Shown: in pieces, positions 13,048-21,374 of the stretch
How positions within the stretch are numbered: position 1 is the first letter of the stretch
Layout of the letters: each line of letters opens with the position of its first letter
Origin: a virus
IMG/VR virus record: IMGVR_UViG_3300048798_000040
Location: 1-25,590 of that record
Reading direction: 5' to 3' (one strand)
DNA: 25,590 bases
Translations under genes and position numbers: made by a program
Notes under the pieces: generated by a model
What the model saw: the letters and a program-made list of their open reading frames with translations, nothing else
Told to the model about the DNA's origin: nothing
Database searches by the model: none

Positions 13048-15146
13048 TACTTTTCCTAGATTGGGAGACGACATTTCAAATAGATGAAAAGAAAAGAACT
13101 GATCCTTCTCCTTATAATCCAAAGAATTATCTAGTTAGTGGTGGGCTAACAGCAGATACAGATAAATTTGTATGGTATTATTGCTTTAAGCACAATGAAC
13201 AAGGCCCTGATCCTTTTGCATTTGAAGATATACAAGCACAATTAGATAAAGTAACTCTATTGGTAGCCCACAATGCACGATTTGAATTGGCGTGGTTAAG
13301 GGCTGCTGGCTTTAAGTATGATGGGCCTGTAGCAGATACTATGATACGATCTTATGTCATAGCGCGCGGGCAGAAATTAGGAATGTCTCTTGAAGAATGT
13401 TGTATTAGATACAATGTGGCCCTAAAGAAATCAGCCTTAGTGGAAGATTATTTAAAGAAAGGAATTGGCTTTGAGGCCATGCCTTGGGAGACGGTTCAAG
13501 AGTACGGCATTGGTGATGTGCAATCATTGAAGGAACTTTATTATGCACAATTAAAGGTACTTGAAGAAAGCCCACATCTATGGCCCACTATTAATTTAAT
13601 GGAGGAAATGTGTGCTTGTTTATGCTCAATTGAGGAAAATGGTATTTGTATTGATCTTAAGGAATTGGATCGATTAGAGAAAGAATTTAAGGTCGAATTA
13701 GCGGAACATAAAGAAGTATTACAGAAAATTATATTTCAAGTAATGGGCGATACCCCTATTAATCTTGATAGCCCTCAACAATTATCAGAATTAATCTATT
13801 CTCGTAAAGTTACCGATAAGGAGACATGGAAGAAAGTATTTAATTTAGGCACAGAAATACGAGGCTCTGTAGTAAAGACTAAATATAAACCTAGAATGGG
13901 GAATACAGAATTTGTCAAATATATTCAATTATATACAAACATTATTTACAAAACAAAGGCTGAACATTGTACATTGTGTGAAGGAAAGGGGAACATACAA
14001 CGTATCCGTAAAGACGGACATCCTTTTGTTAAGCCTTCTAGTTGCCCCAACTGTCATGGCGCTGGTTATGTACTTATTCCATTAAAAGAGATTGCTGGTC
14101 TAAGATTTATACCTAGAGGCCCACAAGATGCTGCTATAGGAGGATTTAGTACAGATAAGGAAACCTTAGAGAGACTTGCAGAAACAGCTAAGAGTGATAT
14201 TGCAAGGGAATTTGTTAATAGGAGCAAGAGGATCAATGCAGTATCTAACTATATTGATACAGTTATTGCTGGTATTAGAAGGGGCATAAGACAAGGAAAT
14301 ATACTTCATGCACAATTCCTTCAATGTGTGACTGCTACAGGTCGTCTTGCAGGACGTGATCCTAATACAACTAATATACCTAGAGGACAGACGTTTCCTA
14401 TTAAGAGAGCCTTTATAAGTCGCTTTGAAGGAGGATATATAATTGAAGGGGACTTTAAACAACTTGAATTTAGAGCGGCAGGAGAACTTAGCGGCAATAA
14501 GCAAATATTAGAAGATATTCTTAATAACGTTGATATTCATACAGAAACTTCTAAGGTTGTTGGATTAAATAGACAAGATAGTAAGCCACATTCCTTTGCT
14601 CCATTATTTGGCGCTACACCTAACGGAAAATCTGAAAATGTAGCAAAATATTATGAGTTTTTTATTAAAAAATATGATTTGAATACATGGCATCAGGAAT
14701 GGTTTACTGAAGTATTAAACACAGGGGGGTATAAATTACCTTCAGGTAGAGAATTTGTATTTCCTAATACAAAGAGATTAAAGAATGGAGAAGTTACTAA
14801 TTCAACAATAATTAAAAATTATAGAATCCAGTCCTGGGCTACAGCAGATTTAGCCCAAATAGCTTTAGTAAAAACTTGTAAATTATTTAAGGAATATAAT
14901 TTAAAGTCATGTGTTATATTAACAGTTCACGATTCCATTGAAATAGATGCTCATCCAGATGAAATAGATATTTGTATTGAGTTATTATTACAGGGAATGA
15001 ATTCTTTAAAAGAAGAATGTAAAAGACGTTATAATTATAATTTAACTGTCCCATTAGAGGCAGAAATAAGTAAAGGTAAGAATTGGCTTGAGCAAATCTT
15101 GGTTAAAACAAAAGGAAGTTTAGATGAAGTTCCAATGGCAATATGA
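13044..15146 (+). CDS. Family A DNA polymerase with 3'-5' exonuclease, 700 aa
   Basis: The replicative polymerase. The exonuclease domain has D6-x-E8, H-N-A-R-F-E81 and Y154-x3-D158. In the second motif Glu stands where Asp is usual. The polymerase domain has T-G-R-L (432-435), motif A E-G-D470-F-K-Q-L-E-F-R, motif B R510-x3-K514-x3-F518-x3-F522-G and motif C V-H629-D630. Between them an insertion carries C309-x-x-C312 and C334-x-x-C337 in a DnaJ-like C-x-x-C-x-G-x-G setting, probably a zinc finger. Its position before the fingers suggests DNA or partner contact. It starts in an ATGA overlap. Confidence 0.95.
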   Translation: MILFLDWETTFQIDEKKRTDPSPYNPKNYLVSGGLTADTDKFVWYYCFKHNEQGPDPFAFEDIQAQLDKVTLLVAHNARFELAWLRAAGFKYDGPVADTMIRSYVIARGQKLGMSLEECCIRYNVALKKSALVEDYLKKGIGFEAMPWETVQEYGIGDVQSLKELYYAQLKVLEESPHLWPTINLMEEMCACLCSIEENGICIDLKELDRLEKEFKVELAEHKEVLQKIIFQVMGDTPINLDSPQQLSELIYSRKVTDKETWKKVFNLGTEIRGSVVKTKYKPRMGNTEFVKYIQLYTNIIYKTKAEHCTLCEGKGNIQRIRKDGHPFVKPSSCPNCHGAGYVLIPLKEIAGLRFIPRGPQDAAIGGFSTDKETLERLAETAKSDIAREFVNRSKRINAVSNYIDTVIAGIRRGIRQGNILHAQFLQCVTATGRLAGRDPNTTNIPRGQTFPIKRAFISRFEGGYIIEGDFKQLEFRAAGELSGNKQILEDILNNVDIHTETSKVVGLNRQDSKPHSFAPLFGATPNGKSENVAKYYEFFIKKYDLNTWHQEWFTEVLNTGGYKLPSGREFVFPNTKRLKNGEVTNSTIIKNYRIQSWATADLAQIALVKTCKLFKEYNLKSCVILTVHDSIEIDAHPDEIDICIELLLQGMNSLKEECKRRYNYNLTVPLEAEISKGKNWLEQILVKTKGSLDEVPMAI

Positions 15147-15306
15147 ATGGACTGAGGCTAATAGAAAAGAATTTAAAGTATATACACATGGCATTGTCTC
15201 TATAGATAAAATTATAGAAGAATATATACTCTATAACAATAGAGGCTTATTTAATACCCCTCAATTCCGTAATTGGAAAATAAAGGTGATCCGAGATGAA
15301 ATTTGA
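15124..15306 (+). CDS. Tandem small protein 1 of 4, 60 aa
   Basis: It overlaps the polymerase end by 23 bases. It begins MKFQWQYEW and ends with a strand-like KIKVIRDEI. The three following ORFs have the same length and overall pattern: MKF/MKY start, a central helix with Ile/Tyr/Asn, and a closing basic strand. They look like distant duplicates. No family is recognised. Confidence 0.65.
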   Translation: MKFQWQYEWTEANRKEFKVYTHGIVSIDKIIEEYILYNNRGLFNTPQFRNWKIKVIRDEI

Positions 15307-15484
15307 GCTACATTATAAATTTCAAGGAATGCCATCGGGACCAGAATATAAAGATACCCTTAAAGATATGATAAATTGTATTCAGGAAAATTGGGACTTA
15401 ATATCTTTTAAGTATAAACATGATTATTCAGACTTTAAGATTAAGATCATAAAGGATTATCCTAATGAAATATTTGACCTATAG
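15296..15484 (+). CDS. Tandem small protein 2 of 4, 62 aa
   Basis: It starts in an 11-base overlap with the previous ORF, with GATCCGAG upstream of the ATG. It begins MKFELHYKF and contains FKIKIIKD near the end, matching the first copy. Function unknown. Confidence 0.65.
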   Translation: MKFELHYKFQGMPSGPEYKDTLKDMINCIQENWDLISFKYKHDYSDFKIKIIKDYPNEIFDL

Positions 15485-15650
15485 ACCTAAGGTTTGTATA
15501 GAACCATCTAATTGGGCTAAATTCTCTAACGACCTTAAGAGACAAATTAAGGAGACCTTTAAGGGTGGTGAAGTGTACTTTGATGGCACTACATATGATG
15601 AGGTCTCTATTCCTAGAATTTATATAGTGGATCATGATAATGAAATTTGA
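15465..15650 (+). CDS. Tandem small protein 3 of 4, 61 aa
   Basis: It overlaps the previous ORF by 20 bases. It begins MKYLTYRPK and ends with PRIYIVDHDNEI, the most divergent of the set, but keeps the length, the central helix and the closing strand. Function unknown. Confidence 0.6.
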   Translation: MKYLTYRPKVCIEPSNWAKFSNDLKRQIKETFKGGEVYFDGTTYDEVSIPRIYIVDHDNEI

Positions 15651-15834
15651 GATCGGCTTTGAATGGAAACACCAAGAAGATAAAAAATGGATTAAACCTT
15701 TATGGACAGGAAATTTATCTTATCTCATTAAAATATATGAAGAAGATATAGCAGTTTGGATTGAGCCTGAAGGAAGAATGCAGCAATACGGATATTTAGT
15801 GCGTAATGTTTATTGTAAATTAATTAGGGATTGA
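15640..15834 (+). CDS. Tandem small protein 4 of 4, 64 aa
   Basis: ATG 15640 (MKFEIGFEW) gives the same 11-base overlap and the same ATGAAATTTGAG start as copy 2. An in-frame ATG at 15634 is less like the other copies. It ends VYCKLIRD, like the end of copy 1. Function unknown. Confidence 0.65.
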   Translation: MKFEIGFEWKHQEDKKWIKPLWTGNLSYLIKIYEEDIAVWIEPEGRMQQYGYLVRNVYCKLIRD

Positions 15835-15962
15835 CCCTAAATGCCGTACCATTATGGCCGTACCTTAATCGCTACACATTAATAGGGAATATTATATATA
15901 TATCCCTTGAACGCATAAAGCTTAGTATACACATTTATTTTCACTTTGTCAAGGAAAAAATG

Positions 15963-16457
15963 ATGGCTAATGTATTTTTTATTGGGGACACACATTTTGG
16001 ACATAGAAAATTACTTGATATGGAACCTTTGAGAAAGGCTTTTGCCGATACCATAGAAGAACATGATGAAAAAATTGTAAATAATTGGAATAATATTGTG
16101 AGATCAAAAGATGTTGTCTATCATCTTGGAGATGTATCTCTTGGAAATACTAAAGTGCTTTGTCGATTAAACGGTTATAAAAAGCTTATTTTGGGTAACC
16201 ATGATAAAGAAACACAATTAGGCGCGCATTTTGATAGAGTATTTGGAGCCTTTAGCTTGGGAGAATTTATTTTAACCCACATTCCTGTACACCCTCAACA
16301 ATTAGAGTTTCGATTTAAGAGAAATATTCATGGGCATTTACATAAAGCTAATGTTATGCATCATAAACCTTGGCAAGAACGAAAAGATGAAAGATACATA
16401 AATGTTTCATGCGAACAGATTAATTTTACTCCAATTGAATATGATGAATTAAGATGA
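15963..16457 (+). CDS. Calcineurin-like metallophosphoesterase, 164 aa
   Basis: It has all five metallophosphoesterase blocks: G-D9-T-H11-F-G-H, H-L-G-D-V, L-G-N-H-D, T-H-I-P-V-H and H-G-H-L-H. The ORF is open further upstream, but the fold begins right after ATG 15963 (MANVFFIGDTH), which follows CAAGGAA; ATG 15960 is equivalent. Phage members act on nucleotides, cyclic phosphates or DNA ends. The substrate here is unknown. The 125-bp gap before it contains an AT-rich inverted repeat (AGGGA/TCCCT). Confidence 0.9.
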   Translation: MANVFFIGDTHFGHRKLLDMEPLRKAFADTIEEHDEKIVNNWNNIVRSKDVVYHLGDVSLGNTKVLCRLNGYKKLILGNHDKETQLGAHFDRVFGAFSLGEFILTHIPVHPQQLEFRFKRNIHGHLHKANVMHHKPWQERKDERYINVSCEQINFTPIEYDELR

Positions 16458-16630
16458 ACACAGGAAAAGTTTCAACGCTTGATACAGAGCAAATGTACGC
16501 CATTAAGCGTATCTATGAGATTGCCTCTAATCATGTTAAGGAGAAATTTGAAGATAAAGATAAATGCCATTTGATTACGGAGATATTTGATCTATGTGAA
16601 AAATATTATGAACAAAAGGAAAGAAAATAG
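16454..16630 (+). CDS. Hypothetical charged helical protein, 58 aa
   Basis: It starts in an ATGA overlap with the phosphoesterase. It is highly charged (MNTGKVSTLDTEQMY start; EKFEDKDK middle) and predicted helical, with two Cys. Its TAG directly precedes the -35 box of the next promoter. No family is recognised. Confidence 0.65.
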   Translation: MNTGKVSTLDTEQMYAIKRIYEIASNHVKEKFEDKDKCHLITEIFDLCEKYYEQKERK

Positions 16631-16659
16631 TTGACAGAATGAAAATCTAGTGCTATAAT
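16631..16659 (+). promoter_or_regulatory. Consensus sigma70 promoter
   Basis: TTGACA (16631-16636), a 17-bp spacer and TATAAT (16654-16659) form a perfect consensus. Transcription should start near 16667. It drives the SSB-like gene and probably the nuclease genes behind it. A 9-codon ORF at 16669-16695 in the leader is probably chance, being almost at the RNA 5' end. Confidence 0.93.
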
Positions 16660-16703
16660 AAAACTACAATGAAAAATAAGAACGAGGTTTTATAAAAACA
16701 ATA

Positions 16704-17537
16704 ATGACTACCGAACTTTCAATTTATACCGATAGCGCCTCCTTTCAGGCTGTGGCCGAGATGACCGGGGCACAAGTACGTAACGATGTTTATCTTCCAA
16801 GGCTCACCATTAATCGTGATCCAGAGGATAGTGAAGGGAATACTGTACCTGTAGGACAATATTGTGTCACTCAGGATGGCAATACAGTATATGCAAAGAA
16901 TGCAACCTTTAGGGTCTTCCTTAACGCCTACCAATATCAACAATATGACCCGGAAGTAGGGAAGTACACTAACAGGTCTATAATCTTTAAGAACTTCAAT
17001 GAAGAAGCCCTTGATGAAAAGGGTGGAGTGGCTTGTGGTAAAATTAGTAGGAAACTTCTTGAGGGTGCCTCTGCTGAGGTTCTAGCCGAACAGAAGAACA
17101 TTAAGTGTAGTCGCCTAATGTATGGCGTAGTTACACTTAAGGATGCTGTAACGAGAACAGGTGAAAAGACAGAGATTGTTGATATGCCTGTTATGTACAA
17201 ACTTAGTGGATCGAATTTCCTAGCCCCTAAGGTTGCACTTGATGCTATTACACGAATGAAGCATCACTATTTCCAGCATAATCTAATTTTAACCCCAAAA
17301 CGTGCTAAGATGGGTGCGACAATTTATTATGAGGTTGTTGTTGAGCCTATTCTAAATAAGGAAGTACAATTTTCAGAGGAAGATTTGGCGACCTTTAAGT
17401 TGTTTCAAGAAACCATTGATCGTGAGAACCGATTTGTGGCAAGTAAATGGAAGCAAACTAAGCAGGAAGCCATTAAGCAAGATGATGTAGATATTTCATC
17501 TGCACTTGCATTTGATGATGATGTTACAGACCTTTAA
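16704..17537 (+). CDS. Probable single-stranded DNA-binding protein, 277 aa
   Basis: The protein has a beta-rich body and ends in an acidic tail (LAFDDDVTDL), as in bacterial SSB and T7 gp2.5, where the tail recruits partners. It has its own perfect promoter, codon use fitting strong expression, a terminator-like structure behind it, and replication and recombination neighbours. These all suit a protein needed in large amounts on DNA. No OB-fold signature can be confirmed by eye, so the call is inference. GAGG is about 16 nt upstream of the ATG, which is a long spacing. Confidence 0.55.
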   Translation: MTTELSIYTDSASFQAVAEMTGAQVRNDVYLPRLTINRDPEDSEGNTVPVGQYCVTQDGNTVYAKNATFRVFLNAYQYQQYDPEVGKYTNRSIIFKNFNEEALDEKGGVACGKISRKLLEGASAEVLAEQKNIKCSRLMYGVVTLKDAVTRTGEKTEIVDMPVMYKLSGSNFLAPKVALDAITRMKHHYFQHNLILTPKRAKMGATIYYEVVVEPILNKEVQFSEEDLATFKLFQETIDRENRFVASKWKQTKQEAIKQDDVDISSALAFDDDVTDL

Positions 17538-17549
17538 TTAAGCCTAGGG

Positions 17550-17647
17550 CCGAGTTAATGTGGCGAAATAAAAAACCTATGATTTTAATAGGGAATACGT
17601 CCTTTACAGAAGTAATTATTGTAATCTAATTACTCGGTCTTATTTTT
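17550..17647 (+). terminator. Structured 3' end, probable terminator of the SSB-like gene
   Basis: CCGAG (17550-17554) can pair with CTCGG (17633-17637) around two hairpins: CCTAT/ATAGG (17576-17580/17588-17592) and AGTAATTA/TAATTACT (17611-17618/17627-17634). The second hairpin and the outer stem compete for two bases. TCTTATTTTT follows at 17638-17647. It is AT-rich for a terminator and may be a partial one, since the nuclease gene starts 12 bases later. Confidence 0.5.
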
Positions 17648-17658
17648 AGGAACATATA

Positions 17659-18609
17659 ATGCACCAAATAGAAGCAAAAATATATAACTTCCTTCATAAT
17701 AGACTTAAGGATTATAAAATCCTGGAACACCTATTAGCGAAATTCGGGGAAGAATCAAAGGCAGCCCTAAAGGCTCAATTTGAGAGAGAGCCTAGAGATT
17801 TCCGTTTATCTATGTCTATGATTGGTAGACCTATTTGTATTTTACAATGGGAGCAATCAGGAATACAAGGAGAGAGTACGGATAATGCAATACGCTTTCT
17901 TTATGGTGAGCTTTGTGAGGATATTGTAATATTCTTATTGCACGCCTCTGGTATTCCAATTATATCCGAACAAGAGGAAGTTGAATTAGATATTGATGGC
18001 TATACCTTAAAGGGTCGCCTTGATATTGTCACTAATATTGATGGCATAGAGGAAGTATGGGACATTAAGAGCGCCTCAGCTTGGGCATTCAAGAATAAAT
18101 TCACTAACTTTGAGCAATTAGTTGAAGGAGATAGCTTTGGATACATATCCCAATTATTCCTCTATGCTGAGGCCAGAGGATGCAAGCCTGGTGGATTCAT
18201 TGTTTTTGACAAGTCATCAGGAGAGATTAACGTGCTTAAAATTCCTGAAGAACAGCGAGAATATTATCGAGAGAGAACTCTTAAAGACGCAGCTAAAAAG
18301 ATTGCAACACTATTTAGGCTAAAGTTATGCTCAATGGATGATTTGAACGAAACAGAAATGGGCTTATCAATATCCGCCAATAACTCCGATAAATTGGAGG
18401 GTGTAAATATAGATCGTCAATTTAGTCCAGTTGAGGAGGTATTTAGGAAAAGACCTACAGGTAATCTTGTACTAACTAATGAATGTTCAATGTGTCCGCA
18501 TAAATGGAATTGTTGGAAAGGATTGCAATTATTGCCCCAAGCTAAGAGTAATGCCAAGATACCTAAAATGGTCTATTATGTTAAATATGAAGGAGAATCT
18601 AATGTTTGA
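17659..18609 (+). CDS. Cas4/RecB-like PD-(D/E)XK nuclease with Fe-S cluster, 316 aa
   Basis: The nuclease core shows Glu84 or Glu87, G-R-L-D122, W-D135-I-K137 and Q165-L-x-L-Y. One Cys before the core (C60 in GRPIC) and three after it (C276-x-x-C279-x5-C285) match the 4Fe-4S arrangement of Cas4 and AddB-type nucleases. Phage members are thought to resect DNA ends for recombination or packaging. No CRISPR genes are nearby, so this is a phage recombination enzyme rather than a Cas protein. AGGAAC precedes the ATG. Confidence 0.85.
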   Translation: MHQIEAKIYNFLHNRLKDYKILEHLLAKFGEESKAALKAQFEREPRDFRLSMSMIGRPICILQWEQSGIQGESTDNAIRFLYGELCEDIVIFLLHASGIPIISEQEEVELDIDGYTLKGRLDIVTNIDGIEEVWDIKSASAWAFKNKFTNFEQLVEGDSFGYISQLFLYAEARGCKPGGFIVFDKSSGEINVLKIPEEQREYYRERTLKDAAKKIATLFRLKLCSMDDLNETEMGLSISANNSDKLEGVNIDRQFSPVEEVFRKRPTGNLVLTNECSMCPHKWNCWKGLQLLPQAKSNAKIPKMVYYVKYEGESNV

Positions 18610-18880
18610 AGAATATATTACAGGAGCAGGACAGAATCTTTTAGTACACAATATTAAAGACTGTAAAGGAGAACATTGTGTAATTCATAATCCTTCAGAG
18701 CATTGTATGCGAGAATTTTCGACATATTGGCGTTCAGACAGAGGTTTAATGGAAAGAATTTGTCCTCATGGTATTGGACATCCTGATCCTGATGATTTAG
18801 CTTATAAATCGCTACACATGAATGAGAAACGATTAAGTGCTGAATCTGTGCATGGTTGTGATGGATGTTGTCATGAGTGA
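18602..18880 (+). CDS. Cys/His-rich phage protein, 92 aa
   Basis: The start is ATG 18602 after AAGGAG, overlapping the nuclease by 8 bases. Conserved-looking motifs are C-x-I-H-N-P-S-x-H, R-I-C-P-H-G-I-G-H-P-D-P-D and the C-terminal H-G-C-D-G-C-C. They resemble small Cys/His-rich proteins common in phages and actinobacteria that probably bind zinc. The role is unknown. Confidence 0.8.
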   Translation: MFEEYITGAGQNLLVHNIKDCKGEHCVIHNPSEHCMREFSTYWRSDRGLMERICPHGIGHPDPDDLAYKSLHMNEKRLSAESVHGCDGCCHE

Positions 18881-19127
18881 GCCAGTAAATATATCCCAAA
18901 TTATGAAAGAAAGAACAGACTCTATTCTAGCCCCTGAAGGATATTTATGGATATGCAAAAATTGCGGTCGTTGGCATGAACATAGATACGGAGATAAGAA
19001 ATATAAAGGCAATAAGTATTGGGATGATAATTGCACATTTAATGCAGAATTATGGCACAAAAGTAATCTTGTGTTTAATGAAGAAAAGACGAAAGTATTG
19101 AGTATTAATGACGCCGAGATCAGCTAA
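18873..19127 (+). CDS. Zinc-knuckle-like hypothetical protein, 84 aa
   Basis: ATG 18873 (MSEPVNISQIM) is preferred over upstream in-frame ATGs because it gives a short overlap with the preceding gene. A C-K-N-C-G-R-W-H-E-H motif in the middle and a later Cys suggest metal binding. Function unknown. Confidence 0.65.
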   Translation: MSEPVNISQIMKERTDSILAPEGYLWICKNCGRWHEHRYGDKKYKGNKYWDDNCTFNAELWHKSNLVFNEEKTKVLSINDAEIS

Positions 19128-19467
19128 ACAAAAGGGTAAAAATTTAGAAAAGAAAATAGCAAAAATAATCCTTGACATTTTCCCTGAATTTGTATATAAT
19201 GAAGATATTAGGGTGACGATAGGGCAGGAACACGGATGTGATCTGAAATTATCCAAGAAAGCCCTTGAGTTACTCCCAATTAAGATCGAAGCTAAAGCAA
19301 GAGAACGACTAGAGACAATTTATGGATTCTATGAACAAGCACAATCACATGAAGGGAAACAAGAGGCTGTTGTAGTTATACGCAGTAATAGAAAAAAAGC
19401 ATTAGCTATAATTGATTTTGAATATTTAATAAGGCTCTTTAGAGAAAGGAATAAAAAGAATGTCTGA
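19108..19467 (+). CDS. Resolvase-like PD-(D/E)XK nuclease, 119 aa
   Basis: A small nuclease with Glu14 in the first helix, G-C-D45-L, and I-E61-A-K63 as the metal-binding and catalytic set, as in Holliday-junction resolvase and VRR-type phage nucleases. The basic N-terminus (MTPRSAKQKGKNLEKK) is typical. It probably cuts branched or stalled DNA during replication or before packaging. It overlaps both neighbours slightly. Confidence 0.75.
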   Translation: MTPRSAKQKGKNLEKKIAKIILDIFPEFVYNEDIRVTIGQEHGCDLKLSKKALELLPIKIEAKARERLETIYGFYEQAQSHEGKQEAVVVIRSNRKKALAIIDFEYLIRLFRERNKKNV

Positions 19468-19798
19468 GAGCGATATTTCACCAGATGAATTTTTCAATCA
19501 ATCCGATAGTTGTTACTTAAGGGTAAAATATATTGCAGAGGCGGATGGATACAATTTCCAAATCTTAAATTTAGCCTATAGAATGCATCCAGAAGATGTC
19601 GATATTCCTCAAGGGATTGTGCTAATGGGTACGCTCGTTAGGGGCTTAGCGGCTGTGGCTGTAACTTATCCAGGAACTGTATATTCAATTGGCCATAAAG
19701 AACAGCAGAATGATGCTATGTTGGATTTAGTTGAGGGGAACTTAAGCGAGGAAGCCCAAAAGAATATGTTATTAAGTGAACCACAGGGGTCTGCTTAA
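19460..19798 (+). CDS. Hypothetical acidic protein, 112 aa
   Basis: It overlaps the resolvase-like gene by 8 bases, with GAAAGGA upstream. It is acidic with a hydrophobic alanine/valine-rich middle (LVRGLAAVAVTYPGT), perhaps one buried helix rather than a membrane segment. No family is recognised. Confidence 0.7.
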   Translation: MSESDISPDEFFNQSDSCYLRVKYIAEADGYNFQILNLAYRMHPEDVDIPQGIVLMGTLVRGLAAVAVTYPGTVYSIGHKEQQNDAMLDLVEGNLSEEAQKNMLLSEPQGSA

Positions 19799-19856
19799 TT
19801 GAGAGATAAAGAAAAACAAAGAATACATAGATGGATTAATCCAAAGGATTTAGTTA

Positions 19857-20639
19857 TTGACGACTAAAACAATTGCAATTATACCCGATGCCCACGCAAA
19901 TCCAGATACTAATAATGATAGATTTGTATGGGCCGGTAGGTTTTTGTTGGACTTGCAGCCAGATATTATTGTGAATTTAGGCGATCTCTTTGATATGAAC
20001 AGCCTGTCAAGCTATGATCGTGGGAAACGTAGTTTCGAAGGTCGCCGATTTCAAAAGGACATAGATGCAGGAATTGATGCTTTAAATAAAATGCACGGCC
20101 CTTTTAATGAGTTTAATTCAAAACAAAAGAATATTAAAAAGGCTAAATTAAAAGAACCACGTAAAATAATGACTCTGGGCAATCATTCTTTTAGAATAAT
20201 TCGAGCTATTGAAAATAACCCAGAATTAGAAGGACTAATGAGTTTAGACAATCTTAGGCTTAAAGAATTTGGATATGAAGTATATCCTTTTAAACAGCCA
20301 GTTTGTATTGAAGGAATTTGGTTCTGTCATTATTTTGCATCAGGCGTAAAAGGAGAAGCAATTTCGGGTTTTAACATAGCGTCCAATCTTATTCAAAAGA
20401 ATATGGTTAGTAGTGTCTGTGGTCATTCTCATTTATGGGATATGGCTATTAGAGCGAAGCCAGATGGACAGAAGGTGATCGGCCTTTGCGCCGGATGGTG
20501 GGGAGATACTCCTACTTATTCTGATGCAACGGAACAATTATGGCACTCCTGTTTGACTGTACTTAGAGATGTGCACGATCAGGGTGTCTTTGATGTCGAA
20601 GTATTTAGTTATGATCGTATTAAGAGTATGTATAGCTAA
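19857..20639 (+). CDS. Metallophosphoesterase, 260 aa, TTG start
   Basis: A second calcineurin-like enzyme, distinct from the 164-aa one. Blocks are P-D-A-H, N-L-G-D-L-F-D, L-G-N-H, F-C-H and C-G-H-S-H. No ATG lies at a suitable place. TTG 19857 follows AAGGA (19843-19847) and opens exactly at the first strand (TIAIIPDAH), so it is taken as the start. A 22-codon TTG ORF (19799-19867) bridges the gap from the previous stop and is doubtful. The substrate is unknown; phage members are often DNA-end or nucleotide phosphatases. Confidence 0.85.
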   Translation: MTTKTIAIIPDAHANPDTNNDRFVWAGRFLLDLQPDIIVNLGDLFDMNSLSSYDRGKRSFEGRRFQKDIDAGIDALNKMHGPFNEFNSKQKNIKKAKLKEPRKIMTLGNHSFRIIRAIENNPELEGLMSLDNLRLKEFGYEVYPFKQPVCIEGIWFCHYFASGVKGEAISGFNIASNLIQKNMVSSVCGHSHLWDMAIRAKPDGQKVIGLCAGWWGDTPTYSDATEQLWHSCLTVLRDVHDQGVFDVEVFSYDRIKSMYS

Positions 20640-20995
20640 TGGCTAGTTTCTATTATCTTGCATCTCCCTTTAGTAAATATCCTAAGGGCCGTAAACAGGC
20701 GTACAAAGACATCTGTATAATGACCGATTTCTTGGAACATAAAGGATTATTTGTATTTTCACCTATATCTCATAGCTACGGCATTGAGAAGCACGGTAAA
20801 GACGGCCTTAAGTATGATTATGAATGGAGGCTCAGTAAGGATTTCTATTTCTTGGAACAATCAAGAGGATTAATTGTAGTTAAAATGGAAAATTGGGAAG
20901 AATCCTTTGGTGTGCAAGAAGAAATAAAATATGCGCATTATTTGGATAAGCCCGTTTATTACACTGAATTTATGGAGTTACCTATTGGATGGTGA
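20639..20995 (+). CDS. DUF1937-like protein, 118 aa
   Basis: The sequence Y-L-A-S-P-F-S at the N-terminus, F-S-P-I-S-H-S in the middle and G-V-x-E-E-I-x-x-A near the end match DUF1937, related in fold to nucleoside 2-deoxyribosyltransferases. A nucleotide-salvage or hypermodified-base role fits the MazG and ribonucleotide reductase neighbours but is inferred. It starts in a TAATG overlap. Confidence 0.8.
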   Translation: MASFYYLASPFSKYPKGRKQAYKDICIMTDFLEHKGLFVFSPISHSYGIEKHGKDGLKYDYEWRLSKDFYFLEQSRGLIVVKMENWEESFGVQEEIKYAHYLDKPVYYTEFMELPIGW

Positions 20996-21186
20996 ATGAT
21001 CCTACAGTACAAGCAGTATTAGATAAATTTACTACAAGATCAAATACAGGAATGATCAAATATAAAGTATCTATGAAAGATAATCCTGGTAATTTGGTTT
21101 ATTGGTTATTGAATTTACAAGAAGAATTACAAGACGCAGTTCTTTACATAGAACGAATTTTAGAAGAAATAAGAAAGGATAAATAA
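20989..21186 (+). CDS. Small helical phage protein, possibly MazG-related, 65 aa
   Basis: The sequence (KFTTRSNTGMIKYKVSM, then W-L-L-x-L-Q-E-E-L-Q-D-A-x-L-Y) resembles small phage proteins with a T-G-x-x-K-Y motif and an E-E-x-x-D-A helix, similar to one helix pair of all-alpha NTP pyrophosphohydrolases. It is too short to be a full enzyme. It overlaps the DUF1937-like gene by 7 bases. Confidence 0.7.
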   Translation: MVNDPTVQAVLDKFTTRSNTGMIKYKVSMKDNPGNLVYWLLNLQEELQDAVLYIERILEEIRKDK

Positions 21187-21188
21187 AT

Positions 21189-21374
21189 ATGGATTATGAA
21201 TTTAAGATTAGATTACAGTGCCTTGAATTGGCCCTTAATGCTGTAGCGCCGCAGGAGGATGGAGGGAAGTGTCCTGCATGTGTAGTCAATAGGGCAGATG
21301 TATTTGAGGAATATGTTTATACAGGGGCCGTTGATTGGAGTGAGGTAGATGAACCTGAAAACGCTACGCCCTAA
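21189..21374 (+). CDS. Hypothetical acidic protein with C-x-x-C, 61 aa
   Basis: AAAGGAT precedes ATG 21189. An N-terminal helix is followed by K-C-P-A-C and an acidic tail rich in Glu, Asp and Val. No family is recognised. One Cys pair alone would not make a zinc finger, though dimerisation could. Confidence 0.65.
   Translation: MDYEFKIRLQCLELALNAVAPQEDGGKCPACVVNRADVFEEYVYTGAVDWSEVDEPENATP

Noticed and set aside
15831-15962. N-terminal extension of the small metallophosphoesterase
   Set aside because: The extension has odd composition and no ribosome site, while the conserved fold begins immediately after ATG 15963, which has one.
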